The notes under the pieces: generated by a model
What the model was told of the DNA's origin: nothing
The model's database searches: none
What the model saw: the letters and a program-made list of their open reading frames with translations, nothing else
Translations under genes and position numbers: made by a program
NCBI RefSeq assembly: GCF_023824195.1
Contig: NZ_CP085449.1
Location: forward strand, 9,011 to 73,010
Direction: 5' to 3'
DNA length: 64,000 nucleotides
Source: Priestia megaterium
GTDB lineage: Bacteria; Bacillota; Bacilli; Bacillales; Bacillaceae_H
In this document: piece by piece, positions 1 through 7,896 of the stretch
Position numbering within the stretch: the stretch's first letter is position 1
Layout of the letters: each line of letters opens with the position of its first letter

Positions 1-187
1 TAATTAATTCATCTAACGTTATATTGTATAAATCACTCAACTTAATAAGGTTTTCAATATCAGGATATCCCTTATTATTCTCCCACTTATATACAGCCTG
101 CCTAGATACGTTCATCTCTTGAGCTAATTCTTCTCTAGACATATTTTTTTGTTCTCTTAACTTTTGTAACTGTTCTCCCAATTCCAT
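1..187 (-). CDS. XRE-family HTH regulator, partial (cut by window edge)
   Basis: Reading leftward from an ATG behind an AAGGAG site, the first 62 residues form a lambda-repressor-type helix-turn-helix: LREQKNMSREELAQEMNVSR, then QAVYKWENNKGYPDIENLIK. The recognition-helix pattern SRQAVYKWE and the following GYPDIENL are typical of the Bacillus XRE regulators that often carry a C-terminal membrane segment. The C-terminus lies outside the window, so its ligand and any membrane domain are unseen. It is transcribed away from the hydrolase gene at 458. DNA binding is safe from the motif; targets are unknown. Confidence 0.85.
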   Translation of the reverse strand, partial: MELGEQLQKLREQKNMSREELAQEMNVSRQAVYKWENNKGYPDIENLIKLSDLYNITLDELI

Positions 188-300
188 ATACGCTCACTCC
201 TTGTATACCACTTTATAACATTTATGGTAAAAATACCACAAACGCTTGGTAACACCGTGTAAACCATTGGTTAACAGAGAATAAATTATAGAAATAGCTT

Positions 301-350
301 CCGAAATCGTACAATATACACATCAACTTTACATAATTACCATTATCGGC
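301..350 (-). repeat. Dispersed TTATG/TTAAC-type repeat, divergent copy
   Basis: Read on the minus strand this shows the sequence GCCGATAATGGTAATTATGT followed by a GTATATTGTAC-like tail, the same order as the better copies near 34.57, 41.35 and 43.12 kb. It lies just upstream of the hydrolase gene. No protein is encoded. Confidence 0.5.
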
Positions 351-457
351 ACTGAAAAAGATCCTTTTAACTACTCATTCAGGTGTTTCTTCTACCATAT
401 AGACCTGGATTAGTAATATACTGTTTTTACATCTATAAAAAGAAAAGGGGAGTAACA

Positions 458-1024
458 ATGGGAAAACAAGTATATATTATCCATGGATACGGAGCCTCAC
501 CATCTAATCATTGGTTTCCTTGGCTAAAAGAAAAATTACTAGCAGATGCTCATCAAGTTTCAGTTCTTCACATGCCAAATTCGTCTGACCCCAAGAAGGA
601 AGAATGGTTGAAAACATTGGCTAATAAAATAAAGAATTTAGATAACAACACTTATTTTGTAGCACATAGCTTGGGATCTATTATACTATTAAACTATCTA
701 GAACAGTTAGATCCGTTACCAGGCTTTGGAGGCTTTATTCTTGTTTCTGGCTTTTCTGAGCGATTAACATCTTTACCTTCACTAGATCCCTTTACAGTTA
801 AAAAAGTGGATTATCAAAAAATAATTTCTGCAACTAATTCACGTGCTGTTATTGCTGCAAAAGACGACTATATTGTTCCTTTTCAATTAAGCCAAAATTT
901 ATCCAAACAATTGGATGCATCTTTTTATCCTGTTGAAAAGGGTGGTCATTTTCTAGAAGATGATGGTTTCATTACTTTCCAATTGGTTTATGATATTTTA
1001 AATAATATGATGAAAACCGTATAA
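458..1024 (+). CDS. RBBP9/YdeN-family alpha/beta hydrolase
   Basis: A 188-residue serine hydrolase of the RBBP9/YdeN family. The start used is the ATG preceded by AAAAGGGGAGTAACA; an upstream in-frame extension has no ribosome site and reads as non-native. Visible motifs are the N-terminal strand VYIIHGYGASPSNHW (oxyanion region), the nucleophile elbow AHSLGS at about residues 70-75, the acid region AAKDDYIVP near 145, and the catalytic histidine in KGGHF near 168. There is no signal peptide, so it is cytoplasmic. It is followed after 24 bp by an FMN reductase, probably in one operon. The physiological substrate of this family is unknown. Confidence 0.88.
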   Translation: MGKQVYIIHGYGASPSNHWFPWLKEKLLADAHQVSVLHMPNSSDPKKEEWLKTLANKIKNLDNNTYFVAHSLGSIILLNYLEQLDPLPGFGGFILVSGFSERLTSLPSLDPFTVKKVDYQKIISATNSRAVIAAKDDYIVPFQLSQNLSKQLDASFYPVEKGGHFLEDDGFITFQLVYDILNNMMKTV

Positions 1025-1048
1025 ATAACGAGGAAGCAGGATGATAGC

Positions 1049-1600
1049 ATGGATAAAAACAGAATAAAGATACTCGCCATTTCAGGCAGTTTGCGTAAAA
1101 ATTCTTCTAACACAAATGTTTTGTATGCTGTTTCTAATCTAAGACCTGAAAATACTGATTTTCAATTTTATGAAGGATTGGAACACCTTCCTCATTTCAA
1201 TCCTGAAATAGATACTGATAGTCCTCCTGATCCTGTTAAGGACTTACGTAACCAACTGAAATTAGCTGATGGTGTAATAATATGTACACCAGAATATGCT
1301 AGGGGAGTCCCAGGGTCCCTAAAAAATGCTCTTGACTGGATTGTATCTTCGGGAGAATTTGTGAATAAACCAGTAGCAGTTATTAGTGCTTCTTCACATA
1401 GATCAGGTGGAGATAAAGCTCACGAGTCTATTTTACTTACATTAGAGATGATTGAAGCGAAAATCCCAAAAGAAAGCACTTTACAAATTGGTGCTGTAGG
1501 AACCAAAATCAATAATAAAATCGAAATCTTAGATTCTACAACGAGTGAACAGTTAAAATCGGTATTGAATTCTCTCATTTCATCTATCAAGTTTAACTAG
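1049..1600 (+). CDS. NADPH-dependent FMN reductase family protein
   Basis: A 183-residue flavodoxin-fold protein of the NADPH-dependent FMN reductase/azoreductase type. The phosphate-binding loop ISGSLRKNSSNTN sits at the N-terminus, and the flavin-contact motif TPEYARGVPGSLKNALDW lies at about residues 80-97; both are diagnostic. Enzymes of this family reduce flavins, quinones, azo dyes or metal ions with NAD(P)H. The start follows GAGGAAGCAGGATGATAGC. It sits 24 bp behind the hydrolase gene, and an intrinsic terminator follows at 1635. The exact electron acceptor cannot be told from sequence. Confidence 0.88.
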   Translation: MDKNRIKILAISGSLRKNSSNTNVLYAVSNLRPENTDFQFYEGLEHLPHFNPEIDTDSPPDPVKDLRNQLKLADGVIICTPEYARGVPGSLKNALDWIVSSGEFVNKPVAVISASSHRSGGDKAHESILLTLEMIEAKIPKESTLQIGAVGTKINNKIEILDSTTSEQLKSVLNSLISSIKFN

Positions 1601-1634
1601 CTAGAGTATTCCTCATTGTGTCTATAAATATGAG

Positions 1635-1666
1635 AAGCCTTTGTCTATATCCACAAAGGCTTTTTC
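1635..1666 (+). terminator. Intrinsic terminator after the FMN reductase gene
   Basis: Arms AAGCCTTTGT and ACAAAGGCTT enclose a short loop and are followed by a T run. Confidence 0.8.
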
Positions 1667-1852
1667 GCCATTATAAAGTGGTTTGGTGAGCCTAAGGTTA
1701 ATCTTGAAAGGAGACATTAATAATATTCTAATCACTTAATTCACTCTAAAAGAGTGGCTTTTTTAGAAGGATTTTACCTTTTTAAGTCCAAATAAGATAG
1801 TAATAGTGACTAATAAAACGATTGAAGGATGCAGAAATGGAGGGAATAGAAA

Positions 1853-2344
1853 ATGGATGTAAAGACACTTTTGTTACAACAATGGGCAAGCTGCTTAGAT
1901 AAAGAAGACTGGTTTCCACCACTTGAAAAAGTGCTAAAGGATATTACTTTTGAACAGGCTACTTGGAAACCAGTTGATGGGGGAATGAATTCCATTTGGG
2001 AATTAGTTTGTCATTTACTTTTCTATGAAAAGAGACTTCTCATGCGATTTCTTGGTGAAACAGCGAATGAACCACAGGCAGAAGATAATGAATCTACATT
2101 TCGATTACCAACTGAGACGTTTCAAAATTGGAAGGAAACAAAGCAAGAATACTTTTATGTTCATCGTGAACTTGAAAAAATACTAGCAAAATCAGAACAT
2201 GAAGATCTGTATAGACAGATCCCTGGAGAAAGATCATTAGTGCTTGAACTGAAAAGTTTAGCATTGCACGATGCATATCATATTGGGCAAATTGTATTCC
2301 TAAGTAAAATGCAAGGAGCTTGGGCAGGGAAACGCAGCTTTTAA
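1853..2344 (+). CDS. DinB/YfiT-like four-helix protein
   Basis: A 163-residue DinB-superfamily protein. Family members are four-helix bundles that bind a metal through three histidines, and some transfer thiols such as bacillithiol. Here the candidate ligands are the His in ELVCHLLFYEKR (about residue 53) and the two in LHDAYHIGQI (about residues 139 and 143). The pattern WKPVDGGMNSIWELVCHLL is typical of the DinB subgroup with an N-terminal helix lying over the bundle. The start follows ATGGAGGGAATAGAAA. No neighbour indicates a substrate. Confidence 0.8.
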   Translation: MDVKTLLLQQWASCLDKEDWFPPLEKVLKDITFEQATWKPVDGGMNSIWELVCHLLFYEKRLLMRFLGETANEPQAEDNESTFRLPTETFQNWKETKQEYFYVHRELEKILAKSEHEDLYRQIPGERSLVLELKSLALHDAYHIGQIVFLSKMQGAWAGKRSF

Positions 2345-2385
2345 AAAACCTTCATTAGCTTTACAGTTATTCCATTATAGCAACA

Positions 2386-3012
2386 TTAAATTATTTTGTT
2401 TCTATACATTACCTTATTCACATTATGCCTTACGGTATTATGACCGGCTTTAGTACCTTTACCAATAGCTATAAGCATAACATCTAAATACCTTTCAGGA
2501 ATATTTAAGATTGCTTTTAATTTCTTAGAGTCATAGCCTGACATAGTAATTGTTTCAAAACCTGCTTCATTTGCTAATAAAATTAATGACATTGACGCGA
2601 GACTTACATCTCTAGTTAATTCTAGCTTTAGATCTTCATTTGATTTATTTTCATAATATTTTATTGCAGCATTTGCAAGATAATCTCTTAGCGATTCATC
2701 AAAAAAACCTGCCTGAAAGCCTTCTTCATGTATCTTAATAATATTATCTTTGTCAAATGCTTGATAATCACCCAACATAACAATTAAAGTTGAAGCTTCT
2801 ACCACTTGTTGTTGATTAAAAGCTATAGGTAGCAATAAATTTTTCAAGTCCGAATCATCAATAATTAAGTATCGAGTTGCTTGAATATTATTTCCATTGG
2901 GTGACTTACTCGCACTTTCAATTAATGAGGTTATAATTTCTGAACTTATTTTATAACTTGAATCATAATTTCTAACTGAACGTCTTTTTTCCAAAATCTT
3001 TTTTACACTCAT
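2386..3012 (-). CDS. Nitroreductase-family protein
   Basis: A 208-residue nitroreductase-fold protein. The start chosen is the ATG behind GGAGTTGATATA; a longer upstream frame would cover the intergenic control region. The N-terminal LEKRRSVRNYDSSYKISSE and SASKSPNGNNIQATRYLII are the classic FMN-phosphate contacts of the family. The C-terminal IAIGKGTKAGHN(T)VRHN is also typical. These enzymes use FMN and NAD(P)H to reduce nitro compounds or quinones. It is divergent from an HxlR-type regulator (3136), an arrangement usual for redox- or electrophile-inducible nitroreductases, so control by that regulator is likely but inferred. Confidence 0.87.
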   Translation of the reverse strand: MSVKKILEKRRSVRNYDSSYKISSEIITSLIESASKSPNGNNIQATRYLIIDDSDLKNLLLPIAFNQQQVVEASTLIVMLGDYQAFDKDNIIKIHEEGFQAGFFDESLRDYLANAAIKYYENKSNEDLKLELTRDVSLASMSLILLANEAGFETITMSGYDSKKLKAILNIPERYLDVMLIAIGKGTKAGHNTVRHNVNKVMYRNKII

Positions 3013-3135
3013 TATATCAACTCCGAAATTTTTATTTATTGCTCCTTTAATTATAATAAGCAATAATAAATAAGAAAATAACGCACAAAAATGTGGTATA
3101 GCCACTTTTAAGTGCCTATTGGGGAGGGACAGAAC

Positions 3136-3486
3136 ATGGTTAAGCATAATACGGGAATCAACATTTTTATGAATGTTGCAGGTGGAAAATGGAAATGTTT
3201 AATCCTCTTTTTCTTGAGTCAAAAATCAGTAAGGACAAAAGAGTTTTACGAGTTAATACCTGGAATTACACAAAAAGTCTTAACAGATCAACTGAAACAG
3301 TTAGAAAAAGACGGTCTTGTCCGACGAGAAATATTTAAAGAAGTACCTCCAAAAGTAGAATACAGCCTAACTGATTTAGGAAAATCATTTGTACCAGTAT
3401 TAAATACAATGTGTGAATGGGGTAACACTTATGCAACTATAAAAGATATAGATAGAGATCAACAAATTTGTTGTAGTCATAAATAA
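3136..3486 (+). CDS. HxlR-family transcriptional regulator
   Basis: A 116-residue winged-helix HxlR protein: GGKWKCLILFFLSQKSVRTK, then the recognition helix ITQKVLTDQLKQLEKDGLV and the wing VPPKVEYSLTDLG. The start is the ATG behind GGGGAGGGACAGAAC. YodB-type members sense quinones through an N-terminal cysteine. This one lacks a cysteine near its start and has a CC pair at the C-terminus (QQICCSHK) that could be the sensor or a metal site. It is divergent from the nitroreductase gene 120 bp away, its probable target. Confidence 0.88.
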   Translation: MVKHNTGINIFMNVAGGKWKCLILFFLSQKSVRTKEFYELIPGITQKVLTDQLKQLEKDGLVRREIFKEVPPKVEYSLTDLGKSFVPVLNTMCEWGNTYATIKDIDRDQQICCSHK

Positions 3487-3864
3487 AGGCAAACTTCAGC
3501 TAATAACCCCACCTCATAATTCGGAAGCAATACATTTCGACAACTTATCTAGAAAGTAATCAACATGTATGCCATATACAAACTTAGTTAACATAAGGCA
3601 GATTACCGGCACTGAAAAAGGACCTTCGTTTAAAAGGTCCTTTTAGCTGCTTATTCAATTAAAGTGCCCTATTCTCGGATAGTCCATTACTAATATTACC
3701 CCGTGAAGTCCTTTTTGCCTTTTCACTTTTCTAATGCTTTTTGTCTTCAGAATAGTAGTTGTATACCGAACAGTTGGGGTAAGTAAAACATAAATCGAGA
3801 CAGCCACTGCACAAATATTGCTACTTTCCAAGCCTCGGTGAACTGTGAATGCCGACTGCTAGGG
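3487..3864. other. Intergenic region with repeat copy and terminator
   Basis: No gene is seen. It holds a minus-strand copy of the dispersed repeat at about 3560-3610 (TATGCCATATACAAACTTAG then TTAACATAAG) and a hairpin terminator at 3615-3644. The remaining 200 bases before the VOC gene show nothing recognisable. Confidence 0.6.
3615..3644 (+). terminator. Intrinsic terminator after the HxlR gene
   Basis: AAAAGGACCTT pairs with AAGGTCCTTTT across a short loop; T runs are present on both strands, so it may act bidirectionally. Confidence 0.7.
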
Positions 3865-4281
3865 TCACGCTTTTCTGGTCGAACCCAGAACCTCCAAATA
3901 GTGCTGATTGTACATAATGCCTAGGATGTTTCCAAAGGGATCGACCACGGACGCAGTGATGAACCCCTCGCCGCGCTCCGTGGGTGCCTCGTACTCTTTC
4001 GCTCCCATAGACAGTAACTTCTTGAAAGTTGCTGTTACATCATCGACATGCCAGTACACTACAGCACCGGCCGGTCCGGTCGCTGAACTATTGGGCATAT
4101 AGCTGCTATCGATCAGGCCCAGTTCGTGCTGGTAATCGCCGAGACGAAACTCGGCATATCCTGGACGTTCGAAGTATGGTTCGATACCCAATAGTTCGGC
4201 ATACCACTTCTTTGCTGCTGCTAGATCATCCGTCCAAAAACTAATTGTGGTGAGCCCTCGTAATGTCTGTGAGTCGTTCAT
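3865..4281 (-). CDS. VOC (glyoxalase/bleomycin-resistance) family protein
   Basis: A 138-residue VOC-fold protein with two beta-alpha-beta-beta-beta halves: LTTISFWTDDLAAAKKWYAE at the start and VVYWHVDDVTATFKKLLSMG in the second half, ending in VVDPFGNILGIMYN. VOC proteins bind metals or small molecules and include glyoxalases, dioxygenases and drug-binding proteins; the function here is open. The start follows AAGGAGGAAGTCGATT. The gene is visibly richer in G and C (for example GAACCCCTCGCCGCGCTCCG) than its AT-rich neighbours, which suggests acquisition from a different genome. Confidence 0.85.
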   Translation of the reverse strand: MNDSQTLRGLTTISFWTDDLAAAKKWYAELLGIEPYFERPGYAEFRLGDYQHELGLIDSSYMPNSSATGPAGAVVYWHVDDVTATFKKLLSMGAKEYEAPTERGEGFITASVVDPFGNILGIMYNQHYLEVLGSTRKA

Positions 4282-4475
4282 AATCGACTTCCTCCTTAAT
4301 GTTGAGTAGTATGTCTTGATACTCAACTAAATAGCATCTTCTGATTGACTTCGATTTACTTACGATTAATTCCTTCCCTTATTCAAGAAAATGGCTCGAT
4401 TGCCTAATAAGATCTTCAATAAACAGGCGAATACTCTATGCAAAACTAGTTACCATAATGTGCCTTCTAGGAAGA

Positions 4476-4508
4476 AAAGACCCTGAAGTATCCTTCAAGG
4501 TCTTTTTT
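4476..4508 (-). terminator. Intrinsic terminator of the MerR gene
   Basis: Imperfect stem AAAAGACCCTGAAG / CTTCAAGGTCTTTT, 12 bp downstream of the merR stop on the minus strand. The repeat motif TTACCATAATG lies next to it at about 4450. Confidence 0.65.
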
Positions 4509-4519
4509 ATAAAGATGTA

Positions 4520-4903
4520 TTAAGAATGTTGTTTCTGCGTTATCTCTAATTTTTTATAATACTCTATCTTTTCCTCAATTTTATGTGAGTTCAACTTTAA
4601 TTCCTCTATCTTCCCTAAGACATCTTTATAATGTTCCTCTAACAATTCTCTTCTTGAAACTATAGTAGAATCTCCTCTCTGTCGTAAATCAGAAAACTGC
4701 TTCATTTTAAGCATTGGCATACCTGTAACACGTAATCGAATTAAAAAATGAATCCACGCTATATCAAAGTCCGTATATTGTCGATACCCAGTTTGATCTC
4801 TTTGCACATTTTTTATTAATCCGATTTTTTCATAGTAACGCAAAGTATGTGTAGAAAGCCCTGTCATTTTTGCTACTTCTTGAATACTGAATAATTTTTC
4901 CAT
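4520..4903 (-). CDS. MerR-family transcriptional regulator
   Basis: A 127-residue MerR protein: helix-turn-helix FSIQEVAKMTGLSTHTLRYY, wing EKIGLIKNVQRDQTGYRQY, then a long dimerisation helix (residues about 80-120). It lacks cysteines for metal sensing, and the HTH resembles the AdhR/YraB aldehyde-sensor group, though that assignment is tentative. No Shine-Dalgarno precedes the ATG. A TATAAT box (4911-4916, minus strand) ends only 7 bases upstream, so the transcript may be leaderless. It is divergent from the CMD gene, whose promoter has MerR architecture. Confidence 0.88.
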   Translation of the reverse strand: MEKLFSIQEVAKMTGLSTHTLRYYEKIGLIKNVQRDQTGYRQYTDFDIAWIHFLIRLRVTGMPMLKMKQFSDLRQRGDSTIVSRRELLEEHYKDVLGKIEELKLNSHKIEEKIEYYKKLEITQKQHS

Positions 4904-4934
4904 ATTGATGATTATAACACGAGAGATAAAGGGC

Positions 4935-4965
4935 TTGCCTTAGAGCGCGCTCTAAAGAGTAATAT
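4935..4965 (+). promoter_or_regulatory. MerR-type promoter with operator palindrome
   Basis: A -35 box TTGCCT (4935-4940) and a -10 box TAATAT (4960-4965) are separated by 19 bp, the long spacer that MerR proteins untwist. The spacer contains the perfect 16-bp palindrome TTAGAGCGCGCTCTAA (4940-4955). It lies between the merR gene and the CMD gene and points at the latter. Confidence 0.85.
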
Positions 4966-5011
4966 CTAATTTATAAATAAAATAACTCAATCAAAAGGAG
5001 AGATTCAATTG

Positions 5012-5401
5012 ATGAATGAACGTTACGAAGATGGATGGAAAAAGTTAATGGAGGTAGATGGTGAAGGTGGAAAACGAGTAATTGAATCATTAAAAGACAT
5101 TGCTCCTGATCTTGGAAAATACGTCATTGAATTTGCTTTTGGAGATATTTATACAAGAGAAGGGCTTAACCTGCAACAAAAGCAACTTGTAACCATAAGC
5201 TCACTCACAACACAAGGAGGATGTGAACCACAATTAAATGTTCATATCAATGCGGCTCTGAATGTGGGACTCACTCCAAACGAAATAGTAGAAGCAATTA
5301 CTCACTGTATTCCGTATACTGGTTTTCCTAGGGTTCTAAATGCAATTTTCGTTGCCAAACAAGTTTTTGAAGAAAGAGATTTAACAATAAGTGTGAAATA
5401 G
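5012..5401 (+). CDS. Carboxymuconolactone decarboxylase-family protein
   Basis: A 129-residue all-helical CMD/AhpD-like protein. Residues 53-75 (QQKQLVTISSLTTQGGCEPQ, then LNVHINAALN) carry the family Cys and His, followed by GLTPNEIVEAITHCIPYTGF. True 4-CMD enzymes act in aromatic catabolism and AhpD-type members are peroxidase reductases; with one Cys in the motif, the CMD-like side is more likely. The ATG at 5012 is preferred (AAGGAGAG upstream), though a TTG one codon earlier is possible. Transcription is probably driven by the MerR promoter at 4935-4965, suggesting a response to an electrophile or aldehyde (inference). Confidence 0.85.
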   Translation: MNERYEDGWKKLMEVDGEGGKRVIESLKDIAPDLGKYVIEFAFGDIYTREGLNLQQKQLVTISSLTTQGGCEPQLNVHINAALNVGLTPNEIVEAITHCIPYTGFPRVLNAIFVAKQVFEERDLTISVK

Positions 5402-5460
5402 AATTATATGTACAAGATATACATTTGTAGTTAACATAATCAACATTATCAGAAGCAAAA

Positions 5461-5494
5461 AATCCCTTCAAATAAGCAAAATTGAAGGGATTAA
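5461..5494. terminator. Bidirectional terminator between the CMD gene and kimA
   Basis: AATCCCTTCA pairs with TGAAGGGATT, flanked by A and T runs, between two convergent genes. A copy of the repeat motif (AGTTAACATAATC) lies just upstream at about 5431. Confidence 0.75.
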
Positions 5495-5502
5495 ATTTAT
5501 TT

Positions 5503-7332
5503 TTATTTCTTAAATTTATAAGGTAATGTAGTTACAATTACATTCTTACGGTAAAGAAGATGAGCTTTTAATAATAAGCTTGATTGATTGTGCAACATAT
5601 TGTGCCAGCTTTTCCTTGTAATAAACTGAGGGATTAATACCGTTACACTCATATTACTTTCCGTAGCTTTCTCTTCGGCCGTGTCAATAAAGCGCAAAAG
5701 AGGTCTTACTAAACTTCTATATTGTGAATAGAAAGTAACTAAGCGTATATCTGGTTGCCATTGGTTCCATTTCTCTTCCATTCTCTTTTCACTTTCCCGA
5801 TCAAATGCCACATGAACAGCAATGACTGTGTCTCCAATTACTTTTGCATAATTAATTGAGTTCTCTACGGCTTTTGTCAGCCCTGCTACTGGTATAATGA
5901 CGACATTGCCTTCTAACTTTAAGACTTTCTTGTCACCCGGCTTTATGCGAAGCTGCTCTCCTACAGCGTCATAATGCCTTTTTATACGATGGAACAAGTA
6001 GACAATTAGAGGTAAGAAAATGAGAATGGACCATACTTGTGAGAACTTTGTCGTAAAGAAAATAAGTAATACGGTTAATGTAATAATAGCTCCAATTAAA
6101 TTAATCGTTAACTTAACTTGCCATCCCTTTGGTTTTTCTCTTAACCATTTGGCAATCATTCCACTCTGTGAAAGCGTAAAAGGAATAAACACCCCAACTG
6201 CATATAAAGGAATAAGTTGCTCTGTTTGCCCTTTAAATGCAACGATAAGCACAATGGATGCAATACCAAGTGTTAAAATCCCATTTGAATATCCTAATCG
6301 ATCTCCACGCATGGTAAACATTCGTGGAATGTATTTATCGGTTGCAAGGTTTACAGCTAATAATGGAAAAGCTGAGAAGCCTGTATTGGCTGCAAGAACT
6401 AAAATTAATGCTGTTGTCCCTTGAACAAAGAAATAGAGACCGTTTCTTCCAAACACTTGAGAAGCAATTTGAGAGACGACTGTCTCTTCACTTTTAGGTG
6501 CGATACCATACCAGTATCCCAAAAACATAATTCCTGAAAACAATACAGCAAGAATAATTCCCATGGCAGTAAGCGTTCTAACTGCATTTTTGGCAGCAGG
6601 TTCTTTAAAGTTAGTCACTGCATTTGAAATAGCTTCCACACCTGTAAGTGCTGAACATCCAGATGAGAAAGCTCTTAATAGAAGGAATAAGCTAATGCCT
6701 GGAACTACGGTTCCAATGGATGCATGTAAATCAGCAGGTGCCTGTCCTGTTACTACTTTCCACATTCCTACTCCTATTAAAAGAAGTAATGCAACTACGA
6801 ATAAATAAACTGGATAAGCAAGAACAGAAGCAGATTCTGTTACACCTCTTAAGTTTAAAATCGTAATAAAAATAACTAACAAACAAGAAATGATCACATT
6901 ATAACTGTGTAGTGCAGGAAAAGCTGATGTCAAGGCATCGGTTCCAGCTGATACACTTACAGCTACTGTTAGAATATAATCTACCAATAGTGAACCGCCC
7001 GCGATTAGGCCTGGATTCTCTCCTAAATTGTTTTTCGAAACAATATAGGCTCCACCGCCGTGAGGATATGCATAGATAATTTGACGGTAAGAAAGAATTA
7101 ATGCCGTTAAGAGAATAAGTACCCCAATCGCAATGGGAATCGAATACCAATAGGCAACCATACCAATGGTAGCTAAAACAATTAAAATTTGTTCCGGGCC
7201 GTATGCTACCGATGAAAGAGCGTCAGACGAGAGAATAGCAAGTGCTTTTATCTTATTTAATTTTTGCTCCCCTAACTCTTTTGTTTTAAGTGGCCTTCCT
7301 ATTAATACTCTTTTTAAAACTGAATACTTCAC
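5503..7332 (-). CDS. kimA: KimA-type c-di-AMP-controlled potassium importer
   Basis: A 609-residue APC-superfamily permease closely resembling B. subtilis KimA (YdaO), a high-affinity proton/potassium symporter. Near-identical blocks include KALAILSSDALSSVAYGPEQ, SYRQIIYAYPHGGGAYIVSK and LLVDYILTVAVSVSAGTDAL. The C-terminal cytosolic domain (AVGEQLRIKPGDKK to the last residues TLPYKFKK) matches KimA's USP-like domain. About 12 membrane segments are apparent. The start is the GTG behind AGGAGGAAATGTT; a longer frame would run into the leader. The 5' leader carries a ydaO-class riboswitch and terminator, so expression should fall when c-di-AMP is high. Confidence 0.95.
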   Translation of the reverse strand: MKYSVLKRVLIGRPLKTKELGEQKLNKIKALAILSSDALSSVAYGPEQILIVLATIGMVAYWYSIPIAIGVLILLTALILSYRQIIYAYPHGGGAYIVSKNNLGENPGLIAGGSLLVDYILTVAVSVSAGTDALTSAFPALHSYNVIISCLLVIFITILNLRGVTESASVLAYPVYLFVVALLLLIGVGMWKVVTGQAPADLHASIGTVVPGISLFLLLRAFSSGCSALTGVEAISNAVTNFKEPAAKNAVRTLTAMGIILAVLFSGIMFLGYWYGIAPKSEETVVSQIASQVFGRNGLYFFVQGTTALILVLAANTGFSAFPLLAVNLATDKYIPRMFTMRGDRLGYSNGILTLGIASIVLIVAFKGQTEQLIPLYAVGVFIPFTLSQSGMIAKWLREKPKGWQVKLTINLIGAIITLTVLLIFFTTKFSQVWSILIFLPLIVYLFHRIKRHYDAVGEQLRIKPGDKKVLKLEGNVVIIPVAGLTKAVENSINYAKVIGDTVIAVHVAFDRESEKRMEEKWNQWQPDIRLVTFYSQYRSLVRPLLRFIDTAEEKATESNMSVTVLIPQFITRKSWHNMLHNQSSLLLKAHLLYRKNVIVTTLPYKFKK

Positions 7333-7409
7333 AACATTTCCTCCTGGAATAGCTAACAATTTAAAGAAAATAAACTTACTTAACTTTAACTTAATCATTC
7401 CCTGTATCG

Positions 7410-7457
7410 AAAAAAAAACACAACAAAGAACACTAAGGTTCTGCTTAGTGTTCTTTT
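7410..7457 (-). terminator. Riboswitch-controlled terminator in the kimA leader
   Basis: On the minus strand AAGAACACTAAG pairs with CTTAGTGTTCTT, followed within a few bases by a run of nine T. It lies between the c-di-AMP aptamer and the kimA start, as expected for an OFF switch. Confidence 0.85.
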
Positions 7458-7486
7458 CAAGACAAATCAAAGCAAACCTCCTCTAC

Positions 7487-7614
7487 AAACGCTTATGAGG
7501 TTAGCTGTCGGATTCGGGCCTTTAGAGTAGCCCTACCTTCTTTTAGAAGGATTCACCCCAAGTGACAATGCACAACAAAATGGGTCCCCCACTCCTTACA
7601 GATTAAGCGATACA
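7487..7614 (-). promoter_or_regulatory. ydaO-class c-di-AMP riboswitch aptamer
   Basis: The minus strand shows the conserved series of this class in order: ATCGCTTAATCTG, GGAGTGGGGGACCCA, TTGGGGTGAATC, AGGTAGGGCTA, CCGAATCCGACAGCTAACCT and AAGCGTTTG. The first CGCTTA and the last TAAGCG form the closing helix. The aptamer precedes a terminator and kimA, so c-di-AMP binding should stop transcription of the potassium importer. Confidence 0.95.
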
Positions 7615-7767
7615 AGGTAATATGAAATTAAAATTTAAAGTTTACTTCAAACAATATACTCTTGTAAAACTCGTTTGTAAAGAGAGAATATACAAAAAAA
7701 CATTTGAAATCAGTAAGAATTCTTAGTTTTTTATTTGGTGACTATCAGGTCCTCGAAATCCAGTTAA

Positions 7768-7853
7768 GTCGGGTAAGCGAGGGGCATCGCTGCCCCTAAT
7801 CCCCTAAGAACTGTACGTGAGCCATACTATATAAAAGCAACATCTTGTAGCAC
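7768..7853 (-). mobile_element. 86-nt group II intron relic (both ends only)
   Basis: On the minus strand it begins GTGCTACAAGATGTTGCTTT, matching the 5' end of the larger introns here (GTGCGACAAGAAGTCGCTTT). It switches directly to the 3' half of domain V (CACGTACAGTTCTTAGGGG) and domain VI, and ends TTACCCGAC like the other copies. All of domains I-IV are missing. Flanks are AATTATG and TTAACTGG, the same insertion motif as introns 1 and 2. Confidence 0.8.
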
Positions 7854-7896
7854 CATAATTACGATTATTGGATTTGTCACTATTTCGAATTACAGA

